Position numbers and translations under genes: made by a program. Positions 43,504-52,430 of a stretch of DNA of 64,000 nucleotides are shown in pieces (position 1 is the stretch's first letter; every line of letters begins with the position of its first letter). The stretch is from assembly GCA_027076405.1 (NCBI GenBank), contig JALTJN010000362.1:496001-560000 (forward strand), read 5' to 3'. The notes under the pieces were generated by a model. That model saw only the letters and a program-made list of their open reading frames with translations. It made no database searches and was not told the DNA's origin. Source of the DNA: Chromatiales bacterium (GTDB taxonomy: Bacteria; Pseudomonadota; Gammaproteobacteria; UBA6429).

Positions 43504-46500
43504 TGAACAAGCATATCTTTATATCAGCTAAAATCGGCATGCGTATTAATATATTAATTGCAGCTATAACTATGGGGGCTGTTTTTGCACCGGTTAGTTT
43601 TGCTGAAACTTTTGTTCCACCATTAGAGGACAGTGAAAAACATCTTGATTTTGATAAGAATTATCATTTGTGGACGCAAGAAGAACAAACAAGAGAGAGC
43701 AGACAGAAAATTCTGGATAAGCAGCAAGAAAATGATGAAGAAGTTGAACAGGATGAAAGTGAAGCTGATATTGTTAAAAAGAAAATAGTAAAAATAAAAA
43801 AAGTTTTACAAAAAAACGCGACAACACTAAAGCTTGATGATGTTGTGCCAGCAATACAATTTAGTTCCGGTAAGGCCGATATTCCAGAGAACTATGTTGA
43901 GTTATTGCGTAAAGTCTTGGCTGGTATGAAAAACAGAGTGAATGTCCGGCTTCATTTTATTGGTTATACGGATAATGTAAAACTTTCAGGGGCATTAAAA
44001 GAAAAATATAGAGATAACATAGGATTATCTCGAGAAAGAGCCGGAACAACAGCAGAGTACTTTCAGCGCGCATTGAATTTACCTCCTGAAGCGATTTCTT
44101 TTGATGGCCTTGGTGAGTTTAAGCCGGTTGCAACGAATAAAACAAAAGCAGGGAGAGAAAAAAATCGTCGAGTTGAAGTTGAGGTCTGGTATGACAAGAT
44201 TGATGAAAAATTAATTGAAGAAGTTGTAGAAGTTAAAAGTCGCGTAAAGCGGATAAAAGTTTGCCGCATTGAACAGCTTTGTAAGATACGTTTCAAAAAA
44301 GGACATTCACGTCGGGCTAAATTAAAAAATCTTGTGCCTCCTTTAAGGTATGAAGAGGGGATGGCTGAAATTCCAGCAAGGTTTATTAAGCAATTAAAAG
44401 AAGCATTATTTAATTTGAGAAATAAATCTAATGTACAAATTAAATTTATTGGACATACCGATAACACGCCTTTAACCGGTCGGCTTGCCCGTATATATGG
44501 TGAGCATGTTGCTTTGTCCAAGGCACATGCAAGACGGGTTGCATTAGCTGTTCAGTCAGCTATGAATTTGCCAAATCGTGCTATTGACAGTGATGGTCGT
44601 GGTGCATCCCGGCCTATTGCTTCAAATGATGTTTCTACAGGTCGAGCAGCGAATAACCGGATTGAAGTAGAGTTTTGGCATGATGACCCGCTGGAAGAAA
44701 TTTCATCTGAGCCACAAATGTGTCCGGAAACAGCAGCGGCTGAAACAGTGACTCGAGTTTACGATCCACCTGCAGGTAATGTTGCTGCGGTTTACTTTGA
44801 GAAAGGTAAACCGGTAATACCTTTTGGTTATGTTAAACGCCTAAAACGTATTATGGACGAGGTGGCTGACAAGGCAAATGTTCGTATTCGTTTTACAGGT
44901 TATACCAGTAACTCCCGTCTGGATCGTCGTACAGCCATGGTTTATGGTGATGATATTGGTTTATCAACTTCACGAGCACGACGAGTTAAGGATGCAGTAA
45001 AAGAACTTGGTAAGCTGCAAGAATCACAACTTGAATTTGAAGGTAAAGGATTTGTGCATTCAGATGATGTTGTTAATGCCGGTTTTCTGGAGTTCGATAA
45101 ATCAAGAGTTGAAGCGCGTATTGTTTATGATGATCTGGCTATCTTCGACAATCAGACCGGACTTGAGATTGAGCGGATACAACGCGAAGTAGAAATACAA
45201 AACCCTTATTCATTGAATCTCATGCGGATATCTATTGATGGTAATCCGATTGATGATCCTGGTAAAAGTAGTGCAGATATACAACGATGCACGGATGTCT
45301 CGTTTGATAAAACTAATATTCAATTTAAATTTGATAATCTTGATTTTAAACCAAAATTAAATATTACTGCATGGCCAAATGTTGTTCGCTATCGGGATAA
45401 ACTGACAACGAGTTTCCCTGAAAATCTAATGAGCTTTAAACGTTATAGCAATTATGACAGCATGATTGTTAAGTCTGAAGTGAGAATATTTAAATCAGAA
45501 CAGTCTACCCGAGACACTCCCGTTAAAGTTATTCCGCTTGACAGTAAAGGAGAAGCAGAATGGTTAGTTAAGTTTGAAGAGTTTACTGCACCAAATATAG
45601 AGTTAAAATATGTGTTACGTGTTTATGATGGTTATAACAGGTTTGATGAAACGAGTGCTCAATCAATTTGGTTGGTTGATGAGATAGATAATAGTAAACA
45701 AGATAAAGACTCAGGCCTACTTGCCGGATATGGCAAAAATCGTTTGACGATACAAAATATCAATTTAAAAGGTGGCTCGGTAAAAGTTTACGGAAAAGGT
45801 GTTCCTAAAGACCATCATGTCTGGTTTGCCGGCCATTCTATTCCTGTAAGCAAAGAAGGAGAGTTTGTTAGTGAAGAAATCTTACCCTCGGGTTTACATA
45901 CTCTTGAAGTTTCTGTACTTGATGAATCCGGAAATGGTGAGATGTATCTTCGTGATCTTGAACTTAAGAATAATGACTGGTTCTTTGTCGGCCTTGCGGA
46001 TATCACTGCAAGTACAGATGCAACTAATGGACCAGCATCATTAATTAGCCCGAATGATGTTCATTATGATAACGACTTAAACACTGAAGGGCGGTTGGCT
46101 TTTTATACAAAAGGAAAATTTGCAAATAACTGGAGTTTAATTGCAAGTGCAGATACACGTGAAGGTCCACTTAACAATATATTCAGTAATTTTATGGATA
46201 AGTCTCCCGATGCGGTTTTCAGGCGTATTGATCCGGATTATTACTATCCTGCTTTTGGTGATGACAGCACAGTTGAAGAAATGGCACCCACCATGGGCAA
46301 GTTTTTCATTAAATTAAAGAAAGATAAAAATTATGGTTTGTGGGGTAATTTTAACATTAATTATTCCGCTAATAATTTAGCGCTGATTGATCGTAATTTA
46401 TATGGTGCAAATCTCTATTATGAAAATAATTCAATCACTGATTTTGGTGAAAAAACATTCAAGCTTGATGTGTTTGCAGCAGAATCAGGAACAACCGCAG

Positions 46501-48659
46501 GGCGAGACGAGTTCCGTGGTACTGGCGGTTCTTTATATTATTTAAAATATCAGGATATTCTGGCAGGTTCTGAACGTGTACGGGTTGAAGTCCGGGATAA
46601 AGTTTCGGGGCTGGTTTTGTCTGTTAAAAATCTTGTTCCTGTCATTGATTATGATATTGATTATATTCAAGGCAGAATACTGCTTAGCGAACCTTTGGCA
46701 GCATCAAGTGGTGATGAGCTGATTGTTGATAATGGCAACGGTGGAAGTCATGATTTTTATCTCGTTTCCCGCTATGAATATACTCCGGGTTTTGATAACA
46801 GTAGAGATTTGTCAACGGGCGGGCAAGCTTCAGTCTGGTTAACAAATTATCTCAAAGTCGGTGCTACGGTAAGTTCATTTGGCAGTGGAACTGCCAGAAA
46901 TACTTTGAATGCTAGTGACATAACTTTACGTAAAAACACAGGAACCTGGTTGAAAGTGGAACAATCATCTAGTTCCGGTTTAAATAGTGCAACATCAATT
47001 TCAAACAATGGTGGGTTTAACTTTTCTCAGGCAACGTCATCATTAAATAACAGCAAAAAAGTTGCAGCCAATCGTATTGATGCCAGTTTACGTTTTGAAG
47101 ATGTTATTGCTGGTGTTAAAGGTAAAGCAACATTTTATACTCAAACTCTGGATTCCGGTTACTCTGCCCCGGGATTACTTGCCTTGACTGAAACACGTCA
47201 AACAGGAGGAACGGTAGAATACCCTGTACTAGACTCTTTAAAACTTAAATTAAAATCAGATGAGAAAAAACAAGTAGCAGGACTTAATACTTCTGCTTTG
47301 GAGCTTGATGCAGAATACACTATTAATAATAAATGGAAGTTGTCTGCCGGATTACGTGGTGATAAACGTAAAGACAATTCACCATCTGTTCCGTTAACAC
47401 AAAAACAAGGAGAGCGTACTGATATTGCTTTAAAGGCATCTTATGACTCTAAACAAGACTGGAATGGTTACGCCTTTGTTCAGGAATCTTTAAAAGTCAC
47501 CCGTAACCGTAAAACAAATGCACGTGCAGGGATTGGTGCAGATTACCGCGTAACAGAAAAATTAAAAATTAATGGTGAATTGTCTTCCGGAGATTTTGGT
47601 CCTGCTGCAAAAATTGGTACAAACTATTTATATTCGGACAAGACAAGTATTTATTTAAACTATGCGCTTGAAAATGAAAGGACAAATTATGGTACGCGAG
47701 TGCGTAAAGGAAATTTAACATCAGGCTTCAAAACTAAATATTCCGATAGTGCCAGTATTTATCTTGAGGAACGCTATAGTTATGGCGATGTTCCAACGGG
47801 TTTAACCAATTCAGCGGGAGTGGATTTAACTCCGACAGATAACATCAATGTCGGCATCACCGTTGATGTGGGTCGTCTTCAGAATAATCTCACAGCTGCG
47901 GTTATTGAACGACAGGCTTATGGTTTCAAATTTGGCTATAACTCGGATTTATTTAAATATACCGGGGCAATTGAACAAAGTACGGATGACTCAGAAAATC
48001 CTGATTTAAGCAGGACATTACGTGTCACAACTTTATATAAGAATAATTTGAAATATCAAATGAATCCTAACTGGCGTTTGATTGCTAAACTAAATCATTC
48101 AACAAGCAAAAGTAGTTTAGGTGATTTCTATAATGGTAATTTCACTGAAGCCGTAATGGGGTATGCCTATCGCCCTATTGAAAACGATCATTTAAATATG
48201 TTGTTTAAATATACCTATTTCTCAAATTTACCTTCTAAAGATCAGGTGACATTAAACAATACTGCCGCCGAATATATGCAAATAAGTCAGATTTTATCTT
48301 TTGATTTTATATATGATGTAAACAGAAACTGGAGTATTGGTGGCAAGTACGCACACCGCAATGGAAAAATAAGCCTGGATCGTGTTAATCCTGTATTTTT
48401 TGAAAGTAATGCTGATTTATATATCGCAAGAGCTGACTGGCATGTCACTTCACGCTGGGATGCCACGATGGAAGCGCGAGTATTAAGTTTACCGGAAGCA
48501 GGTGATACACGTAATGGAAGCTTGTTTGCTTTATACCGACATTTTGGCAAGAGTATGAAGTTAGGGGTAGGCTACAATTTTACAGACTTTTCAGATGATT
48601 TAACGGACCTTAGTTATGATAGTAAGGGCTTCTTTATTAACTTTATTGCAAAAATGTAA
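43503..48659 (+). CDS. Triple OmpA-like module plus large outer-membrane barrel protein
   Basis: 1718 aa from the ATG at 43503, which overlaps the DUF11 stop (TGATG). After a signal peptide there are three OmpA-C-like modules at bases ~43821-44195, 44325-44690 and 44778-45142, with loops G-Y-T-D-N, G-H-T-D-N and G-Y-T-S-N. The third has lost the Asp used to bind diaminopimelate. A beta-rich middle (45150-45970) follows. From ~45975 to the end is a long barrel-like region of alternating aromatic strands, about 890 residues. The last residue is Met, not Phe. I infer a cell-wall-anchored outer-membrane protein that exports or holds the DUF11 fibre. Confidence 0.85.
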   Translation: MNKHIFISAKIGMRINILIAAITMGAVFAPVSFAETFVPPLEDSEKHLDFDKNYHLWTQEEQTRESRQKILDKQQENDEEVEQDESEADIVKKKIVKIKKVLQKNATTLKLDDVVPAIQFSSGKADIPENYVELLRKVLAGMKNRVNVRLHFIGYTDNVKLSGALKEKYRDNIGLSRERAGTTAEYFQRALNLPPEAISFDGLGEFKPVATNKTKAGREKNRRVEVEVWYDKIDEKLIEEVVEVKSRVKRIKVCRIEQLCKIRFKKGHSRRAKLKNLVPPLRYEEGMAEIPARFIKQLKEALFNLRNKSNVQIKFIGHTDNTPLTGRLARIYGEHVALSKAHARRVALAVQSAMNLPNRAIDSDGRGASRPIASNDVSTGRAANNRIEVEFWHDDPLEEISSEPQMCPETAAAETVTRVYDPPAGNVAAVYFEKGKPVIPFGYVKRLKRIMDEVADKANVRIRFTGYTSNSRLDRRTAMVYGDDIGLSTSRARRVKDAVKELGKLQESQLEFEGKGFVHSDDVVNAGFLEFDKSRVEARIVYDDLAIFDNQTGLEIERIQREVEIQNPYSLNLMRISIDGNPIDDPGKSSADIQRCTDVSFDKTNIQFKFDNLDFKPKLNITAWPNVVRYRDKLTTSFPENLMSFKRYSNYDSMIVKSEVRIFKSEQSTRDTPVKVIPLDSKGEAEWLVKFEEFTAPNIELKYVLRVYDGYNRFDETSAQSIWLVDEIDNSKQDKDSGLLAGYGKNRLTIQNINLKGGSVKVYGKGVPKDHHVWFAGHSIPVSKEGEFVSEEILPSGLHTLEVSVLDESGNGEMYLRDLELKNNDWFFVGLADITASTDATNGPASLISPNDVHYDNDLNTEGRLAFYTKGKFANNWSLIASADTREGPLNNIFSNFMDKSPDAVFRRIDPDYYYPAFGDDSTVEEMAPTMGKFFIKLKKDKNYGLWGNFNINYSANNLALIDRNLYGANLYYENNSITDFGEKTFKLDVFAAESGTTAGRDEFRGTGGSLYYLKYQDILAGSERVRVEVRDKVSGLVLSVKNLVPVIDYDIDYIQGRILLSEPLAASSGDELIVDNGNGGSHDFYLVSRYEYTPGFDNSRDLSTGGQASVWLTNYLKVGATVSSFGSGTARNTLNASDITLRKNTGTWLKVEQSSSSGLNSATSISNNGGFNFSQATSSLNNSKKVAANRIDASLRFEDVIAGVKGKATFYTQTLDSGYSAPGLLALTETRQTGGTVEYPVLDSLKLKLKSDEKKQVAGLNTSALELDAEYTINNKWKLSAGLRGDKRKDNSPSVPLTQKQGERTDIALKASYDSKQDWNGYAFVQESLKVTRNRKTNARAGIGADYRVTEKLKINGELSSGDFGPAAKIGTNYLYSDKTSIYLNYALENERTNYGTRVRKGNLTSGFKTKYSDSASIYLEERYSYGDVPTGLTNSAGVDLTPTDNINVGITVDVGRLQNNLTAAVIERQAYGFKFGYNSDLFKYTGAIEQSTDDSENPDLSRTLRVTTLYKNNLKYQMNPNWRLIAKLNHSTSKSSLGDFYNGNFTEAVMGYAYRPIENDHLNMLFKYTYFSNLPSKDQVTLNNTAAEYMQISQILSFDFIYDVNRNWSIGGKYAHRNGKISLDRVNPVFFESNADLYIARADWHVTSRWDATMEARVLSLPEAGDTRNGSLFALYRHFGKSMKLGVGYNFTDFSDDLTDLSYDSKGFFINFIAKM

Positions 48660-48752
48660 TATTCATTATCGCTGTTGCGATGCCAACATAATAAAAACCT
48701 GGCGTAAAATCATATACTGCATATATGTTATAACTTACTGGCCTTCGGATCT

Positions 48753-48784
48753 AAAACAGTAATAGTGTTTATTATCCCTGTTTT
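48753..48784. terminator. Candidate bidirectional terminator between clusters A and B
   Basis: AAAACAG (48753-48759) pairs with CTGTTTT (48778-48784), and TAATA/TATTA can extend the stem. The hairpin lies 94 bp after the OmpA-barrel gene and touches the stop of B9 (48783). T-rich bases on both strands suit termination from both sides. Confidence 0.5.
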
Positions 48785-49706
48785 ATGAAGGTAAGAAATC
48801 AATGGGCATGGTCACTGTTACTTTTGCGACGTTTTTAGAAGAAAAACGGAATGATCTCACTTTCGAAATCAATCTTCGCTCTAATGCTTTTGAACCAAGT
48901 TCACTGGAAATTATTCTAACTTTTGTTACTTTACCTGCGGCATTAATGGTCAACTCAAAGACAACTTTTCCCTGTAGCGAAGGATCTTTTCTTAAGGCTC
49001 GCTGGTAGATGTTTTGTAGAGCACCTTTGTATTTATCAAATACGTAATTTAGTTCTTCAATTGCACGAGCATTTTGACCACCGCGGCTACGACGTGGTGA
49101 ATTTGTTTTTGTATTTCCAACTAATGAACTACTCACTTTTGAACTCTTTCTTCCTGCTAGGCCGGTGTTGCCGGTAGAACGACTAAGTTTGGAAGTATCA
49201 ATGCCACCACTACTGAGTTTGGCGCGGTTTGATAAGACTGAGCTGTTTTTAGTTTTTTTGCTGCTTGCGCGACTGGTTTTTAATGGTTTTCTTGAGCTTA
49301 ATGTAGAAAGATCAAACATGCTCTGTAAATCTTGAATATCATTAGTCATTGCCATTAAGCCAGATTGTTGTGCTTTTTTTCTGGCTTTGACTTGTTGCTT
49401 TTTCTTTATTTTCTTTTTGGCTTTCTTTTTCTTAACTTTCTTTTTAGTGGCCTTCTTTTTAATGCTTTTTGCTTTTACAACCTTAGGCTTATGCAAGCGT
49501 TTCTTGGTGATGAGTTTTGCCAGTCGCGGTGATACTTGTTTAAGCTGCTTTTTCTCGACTTCAGGTGAAGGCAACCATGGCACAATTAATCCAAATATAA
49601 TAAAAATGATCAGTATTCGTTTAACAATCTTTTTAAACGTTGCATCATTCTCCGTAGTACTCCACGGAAATATTGGTTCGTGATAATAGTTAAATGCTGC
49701 CGACAT
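48783..49706 (-). CDS. Cluster B9: AgmX/PglI C-terminal, TonB-like transducer
   Basis: 307 aa. A short cytoplasmic start (S-A-A-F-N-Y-Y-H-E-P) precedes one membrane helix (residues ~29-43), then an extremely Lys-rich linker (residues ~65-112). A Ser/Gly region carries G-G-I-D-T-S-K-L-S-R, and an AgmX/PglI C-terminal domain covers residues ~215-307 (V-F-D-K-Y-K-G-A-L-Q-N-I-Y-Q-R-A-L, L-Q-G-K-V-V-F-E-L, ending P-I-D-F-L-P-S). It matches A9 from the membrane helix onward but lacks the N-terminal coiled coil. It is the last gene of cluster B, one base after B8. Confidence 0.88.
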   Translation of the reverse strand: MSAAFNYYHEPIFPWSTTENDATFKKIVKRILIIFIIFGLIVPWLPSPEVEKKQLKQVSPRLAKLITKKRLHKPKVVKAKSIKKKATKKKVKKKKAKKKIKKKQQVKARKKAQQSGLMAMTNDIQDLQSMFDLSTLSSRKPLKTSRASSKKTKNSSVLSNRAKLSSGGIDTSKLSRSTGNTGLAGRKSSKVSSSLVGNTKTNSPRRSRGGQNARAIEELNYVFDKYKGALQNIYQRALRKDPSLQGKVVFELTINAAGKVTKVRIISSELGSKALERRLISKVRSFRFSSKNVAKVTVTMPIDFLPS

Positions 49707-49707
49707 A

Positions 49708-50202
49708 CTAAATTTTATCCGCTTGTTTACGTACTACAGCAAGGGAAATATTGGCAAACTTTGTTCCCGCGGAGGTGAGCATGATTTTTTTAAGCAACTT
49801 ATACGGGATTTCTTTATCGCCCATAACGGTTATGTTGTAACGCTTTTTCTTCTTTGGTTGTTTTTTGGCGTGTTTAATCAGTGCGAGTGCAAGCTCGGGA
49901 ATAATCTGTTTATTATTATTTGTTGCCGCTTTTGTACTAATAACATAATGGCCGTTAATCTGAATGTCCTTTTCACTTACCATAATAATAAGCGTTTTCT
50001 TTGGCTGTTTTTCAGTTGTTGATGTCGGTAAATGAATCGCTTTTACAGGTGGCAGTGCTTCTGACTCGGACGAGGTGACGAGCAAAAAGAAAACAAGGAT
50101 AGTAAATATATCCATCAAAGAGACCATGTTTAATGATGCACCTTTATCCCGGCGGTTTTTATTTAACGCTATCATTCTTTTTGTACGGCTGGATTTACTC
50201 AT
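49708..50202 (-). CDS. Cluster B8: TolR/ExbD-type protein 2
   Basis: 164 aa. It has a basic start, one membrane helix with the channel Asp in S-L-M-D-I-F-T-I-L-V-F-F-L-L, and a periplasmic domain ending I-S-L-A-V-V-R-K. P-Y-K-L-L-K-K-I-M aligns with P-F-K-Y-L-K-K-I-M of A8. A K-K-Q-P-K-K-K-K-R stretch makes this copy more basic than A8. It is nine bases from B7 and one base from B9. Confidence 0.92.
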   Translation of the reverse strand: MSKSSRTKRMIALNKNRRDKGASLNMVSLMDIFTILVFFLLVTSSESEALPPVKAIHLPTSTTEKQPKKTLIIMVSEKDIQINGHYVISTKAATNNNKQIIPELALALIKHAKKQPKKKKRYNITVMGDKEIPYKLLKKIMLTSAGTKFANISLAVVRKQADKI

Positions 50203-50211
50203 ACTTTAAAC

Positions 50212-50721
50212 CTATTTGAATTTTGGCGCATCGCCAATTGAAATATCAGGGAAAAGTTCAGCCTCTATGACTTCACCATCTTGCACTGCATTAAATACAC
50301 GCACTGCATCCATAGTATTCACCAGTGAATCATATTTAGAGTCTTGTTGAGCCAGAATAGTAATGTTTGTTTTATCGGGATATTTTATTTTTACCTGTTT
50401 TAAAACTTTATTCAGAATAATGAAATGTCCACCTGTTTTAAATGTTGGTATTTTTTTAATAATGTGATTGTTATTGTCCATTACAACAAAATATTTCTTG
50501 CCCATAACAACATTTATTTCAAATGTTTTTTTCTTTTTTGCTGCTACCGTTTTGCCTGCTTGGGTATTTGTCGGTAAATTAATGTCGAGCACAGTCAAAT
50601 GTGTAAAAACGCTGGTTATCAGCAAAAAAGGCACAAGAATAACCATCAAGTTCATGAACGCGGTGATATCAAGCTCAACCGTCTCGGTTATTCGAATATG
50701 TCGACCAGAACGTTTACTCAT
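50212..50721 (-). CDS. Cluster B7: TolR/ExbD-type protein 1
   Basis: 169 aa. The channel Asp is in E-L-D-I-T-A-F-M-N-L-M-V near residue 18. The single helix is followed by a periplasmic domain with K-Y-P-D-K-T-N and a conserved tail D-I-S-I-G-D-A-P. The A7 paralog shares both the helix and the tail. It starts two bases after the B6 stop, so translation is likely coupled. Confidence 0.92.
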   Translation of the reverse strand: MSKRSGRHIRITETVELDITAFMNLMVILVPFLLITSVFTHLTVLDINLPTNTQAGKTVAAKKKKTFEINVVMGKKYFVVMDNNNHIIKKIPTFKTGGHFIILNKVLKQVKIKYPDKTNITILAQQDSKYDSLVNTMDAVRVFNAVQDGEVIEAELFPDISIGDAPKFK

Positions 50722-50723
50722 TT

Positions 50724-51350
50724 TTATTTACGTTTACTTAATAACTTAAGAAATTTAACGGTAGCCATTTCAAAACTAACAATAATTTCAGTCGTCTTTG
50801 CTTGTAAGATGGTATATATAAGTATGAGCGGGATTGCCGTGATTAATCCGAAGGCTGTTGTATTCATCGCAACGGAAATACTGGTTGATAATATCTCACC
50901 TTTTAAAGCGGGATCCACTGCCGCAACAGCACTAAATGCCTTGATCAAACCTATGATGGTTCCTAAAAGACCGAGTAAGGTAGCGATATTGGCAAACATG
51001 GACAGGTAATGCGTACGCTTTTCTATTTGCGGGATGGTTTCCATCATGCTGTCTTCAATTGCGGTTTCTATTTCATCGCGATTTGTGGTCGTTTTCATGC
51101 ACTGCAGACCTTCACTCAACATTCGGCTAATTGCATGATTCGACTTCGAAGTGACGGAATAAGCTCCCTGAAAGTCACCACTTTGCAGTAGCGGGATGAG
51201 TTTTTTTAAGAGCGATTTATTTTTTTGTTTAACAACAGTTAAATAAAGGTAGCGTTCGAGTGCGACAGCTAAGCCAAGCGCAAGAACAATCATAATGGGG
51301 TACATAAATACACCACCATCCTGAAAAAAATCAACAATTACTTTGTACAT
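50724..51350 (-). CDS. Cluster B6: TolQ/ExbB/MotA-type proton channel subunit
   Basis: 208 aa with three membrane helices. The signature R-T-H-Y-L-S-M-F-A-N-I-A-T-L-L-G-L-L-G and S-V-A-M-N-T-T-A-F-G-L is intact, including the Thr that lines the proton path. It is highly similar to A6, including the G-G-x-F-M-Y-P-I start and R-D-E/D-I-E. The Cys at residue ~85 (L-Q-C-M-K) is not in A6. A 187 bp gap upstream may hold an internal promoter; I see only a TTTACTGTAAA palindrome at 51512-51522 there. Confidence 0.93.
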   Translation of the reverse strand: MYKVIVDFFQDGGVFMYPIMIVLALGLAVALERYLYLTVVKQKNKSLLKKLIPLLQSGDFQGAYSVTSKSNHAISRMLSEGLQCMKTTTNRDEIETAIEDSMMETIPQIEKRTHYLSMFANIATLLGLLGTIIGLIKAFSAVAAVDPALKGEILSTSISVAMNTTAFGLITAIPLILIYTILQAKTTEIIVSFEMATVKFLKLLSKRK

Positions 51351-51537
51351 ACCACACTCCTGAATAGTGGTCGTGTTAAAAAATTATTTAGTGAATTAAA
51401 TAGCAGAGTTGACTTCGAAACATGTTCTGTGGATGAATTGTTTCGTTTGACAATTATTTTGCCCTCAAATATTAAATTGAGACCTCGGCACTTTAATTCG
51501 GCTAAATGTAGTTTACTGTAAAGTTTAAATCAAATTA

Positions 51538-51837
51538 CTAGTTCTCATTCTTATTACTTTTTTTTACGGAATATATCTGGTAATAGCGAATTTTCCGCTT
51601 AAATTTGTCCCTGTCAACCGGTGCTAAGGCTTCATCAATCAAACTTTCTATAGGGGGTGTATTCATATCGGGTAATTCTGCATTTTTCCACGGTACGATA
51701 TACAACATTTTAGGTAACTCTTTGTTGCCGATGATTGATGTGCTTTTTAGCTCAATTCGGTCTTCTGCTTGCAGAACAGGTGCAAAAAACAGGCAAAGAA
51801 GTAAATTTGAAAAAACAAGTTTGCTAAAGGTCTTCAT
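51538..51837 (-). CDS. Cluster B5: small exported protein with SIIGNK...LYIVPW signature
   Basis: 99 aa from the ATG at 51837, preceded by GAGGA at a good distance; an ATG at 51849 overlaps B4 and is less likely. Residues 1-24 are a signal peptide ending V-L-Q-A. The mature protein has S-I-I-G-N-K-E-L-P-K-M-L-Y-I-V-P-W and P-V-D-R-D-K-F-K-R. It differs from A5 mainly by a polar C-terminal tail (K-K-S-N-K-N-E-N). It occupies the same slot before the TolQ gene as A5. Confidence 0.82.
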   Translation of the reverse strand: MKTFSKLVFSNLLLCLFFAPVLQAEDRIELKSTSIIGNKELPKMLYIVPWKNAELPDMNTPPIESLIDEALAPVDRDKFKRKIRYYQIYSVKKSNKNEN

Positions 51838-51845
51838 GTTTGTCC

Positions 51846-52430
51846 TCATTTGTTTTTCGCCCTGGATTTTTTAAGTCGCCTTTCTAAATCAATGATCCAC
51901 TTGTTAACCTGTTTATCATCTTTTTCTAATATATCCTGATATTTTTTGTATTGCTCAATTGCGTTAGTAAAATCATACAAATAGAGATCAAAAAGTATCC
52001 CCAAATTTAAGCGGGCATAGGCATAGTTAGAGTCAATATCGATGGCTTTCTCATATGCAGTTTTTGCAGCAGAAAACTTTCCTTGCTGACGATAAAGAAT
52101 ACCCAGATGATTAAGTGCATAAATGTTTTCCGGATTGATTTTTAAAGCATACTGGAAAGAATTTTCAGCCTCATTTAAAGAATGATTTCTTAAATAAATA
52201 ATTCCCATATTAACATGTGCGTTAGAAAGTTTTGGTTGATGTTTAATCACCTTTCGTAATAACCGCTGGGCTTCTTTTAGTTCGCCATTTTTCATCGCAG
52301 AGAGTGCCTGTGAATAGTCTGCGCTATATTCTGTTTGCTTACCTGTCGAGTCTGATTCTTGTGTTGTAGAGCAGGCCGTGAGTAGTAAAACAGCTAAAAC
52401 AGGTAACAATGAAAGATACTTATTTAACAT
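51846..52430 (-). CDS. Cluster B4: small TPR lipoprotein
   Basis: About 194 aa from the ATG at 52430. Lipobox L-L-T-A-C at residue 20 with Ser at +2. TPR units A-H-V-N-M-G-I-I-Y, A-L-N-H-L-G-I-L-Y-R-Q-Q-G and A-R-L-N-L-G-I-L-F fill the middle. The ending W-I-I-D-L-E-R-R matches A4. An upstream ATG at 52457 would put nine basic residues before the signal; it lacks a ribosome site. The start overlaps the end of B3 by 11 bases. Confidence 0.85.
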   Translation of the reverse strand: MLNKYLSLLPVLAVLLLTACSTTQESDSTGKQTEYSADYSQALSAMKNGELKEAQRLLRKVIKHQPKLSNAHVNMGIIYLRNHSLNEAENSFQYALKINPENIYALNHLGILYRQQGKFSAAKTAYEKAIDIDSNYAYARLNLGILFDLYLYDFTNAIEQYKKYQDILEKDDKQVNKWIIDLERRLKKSRAKNK

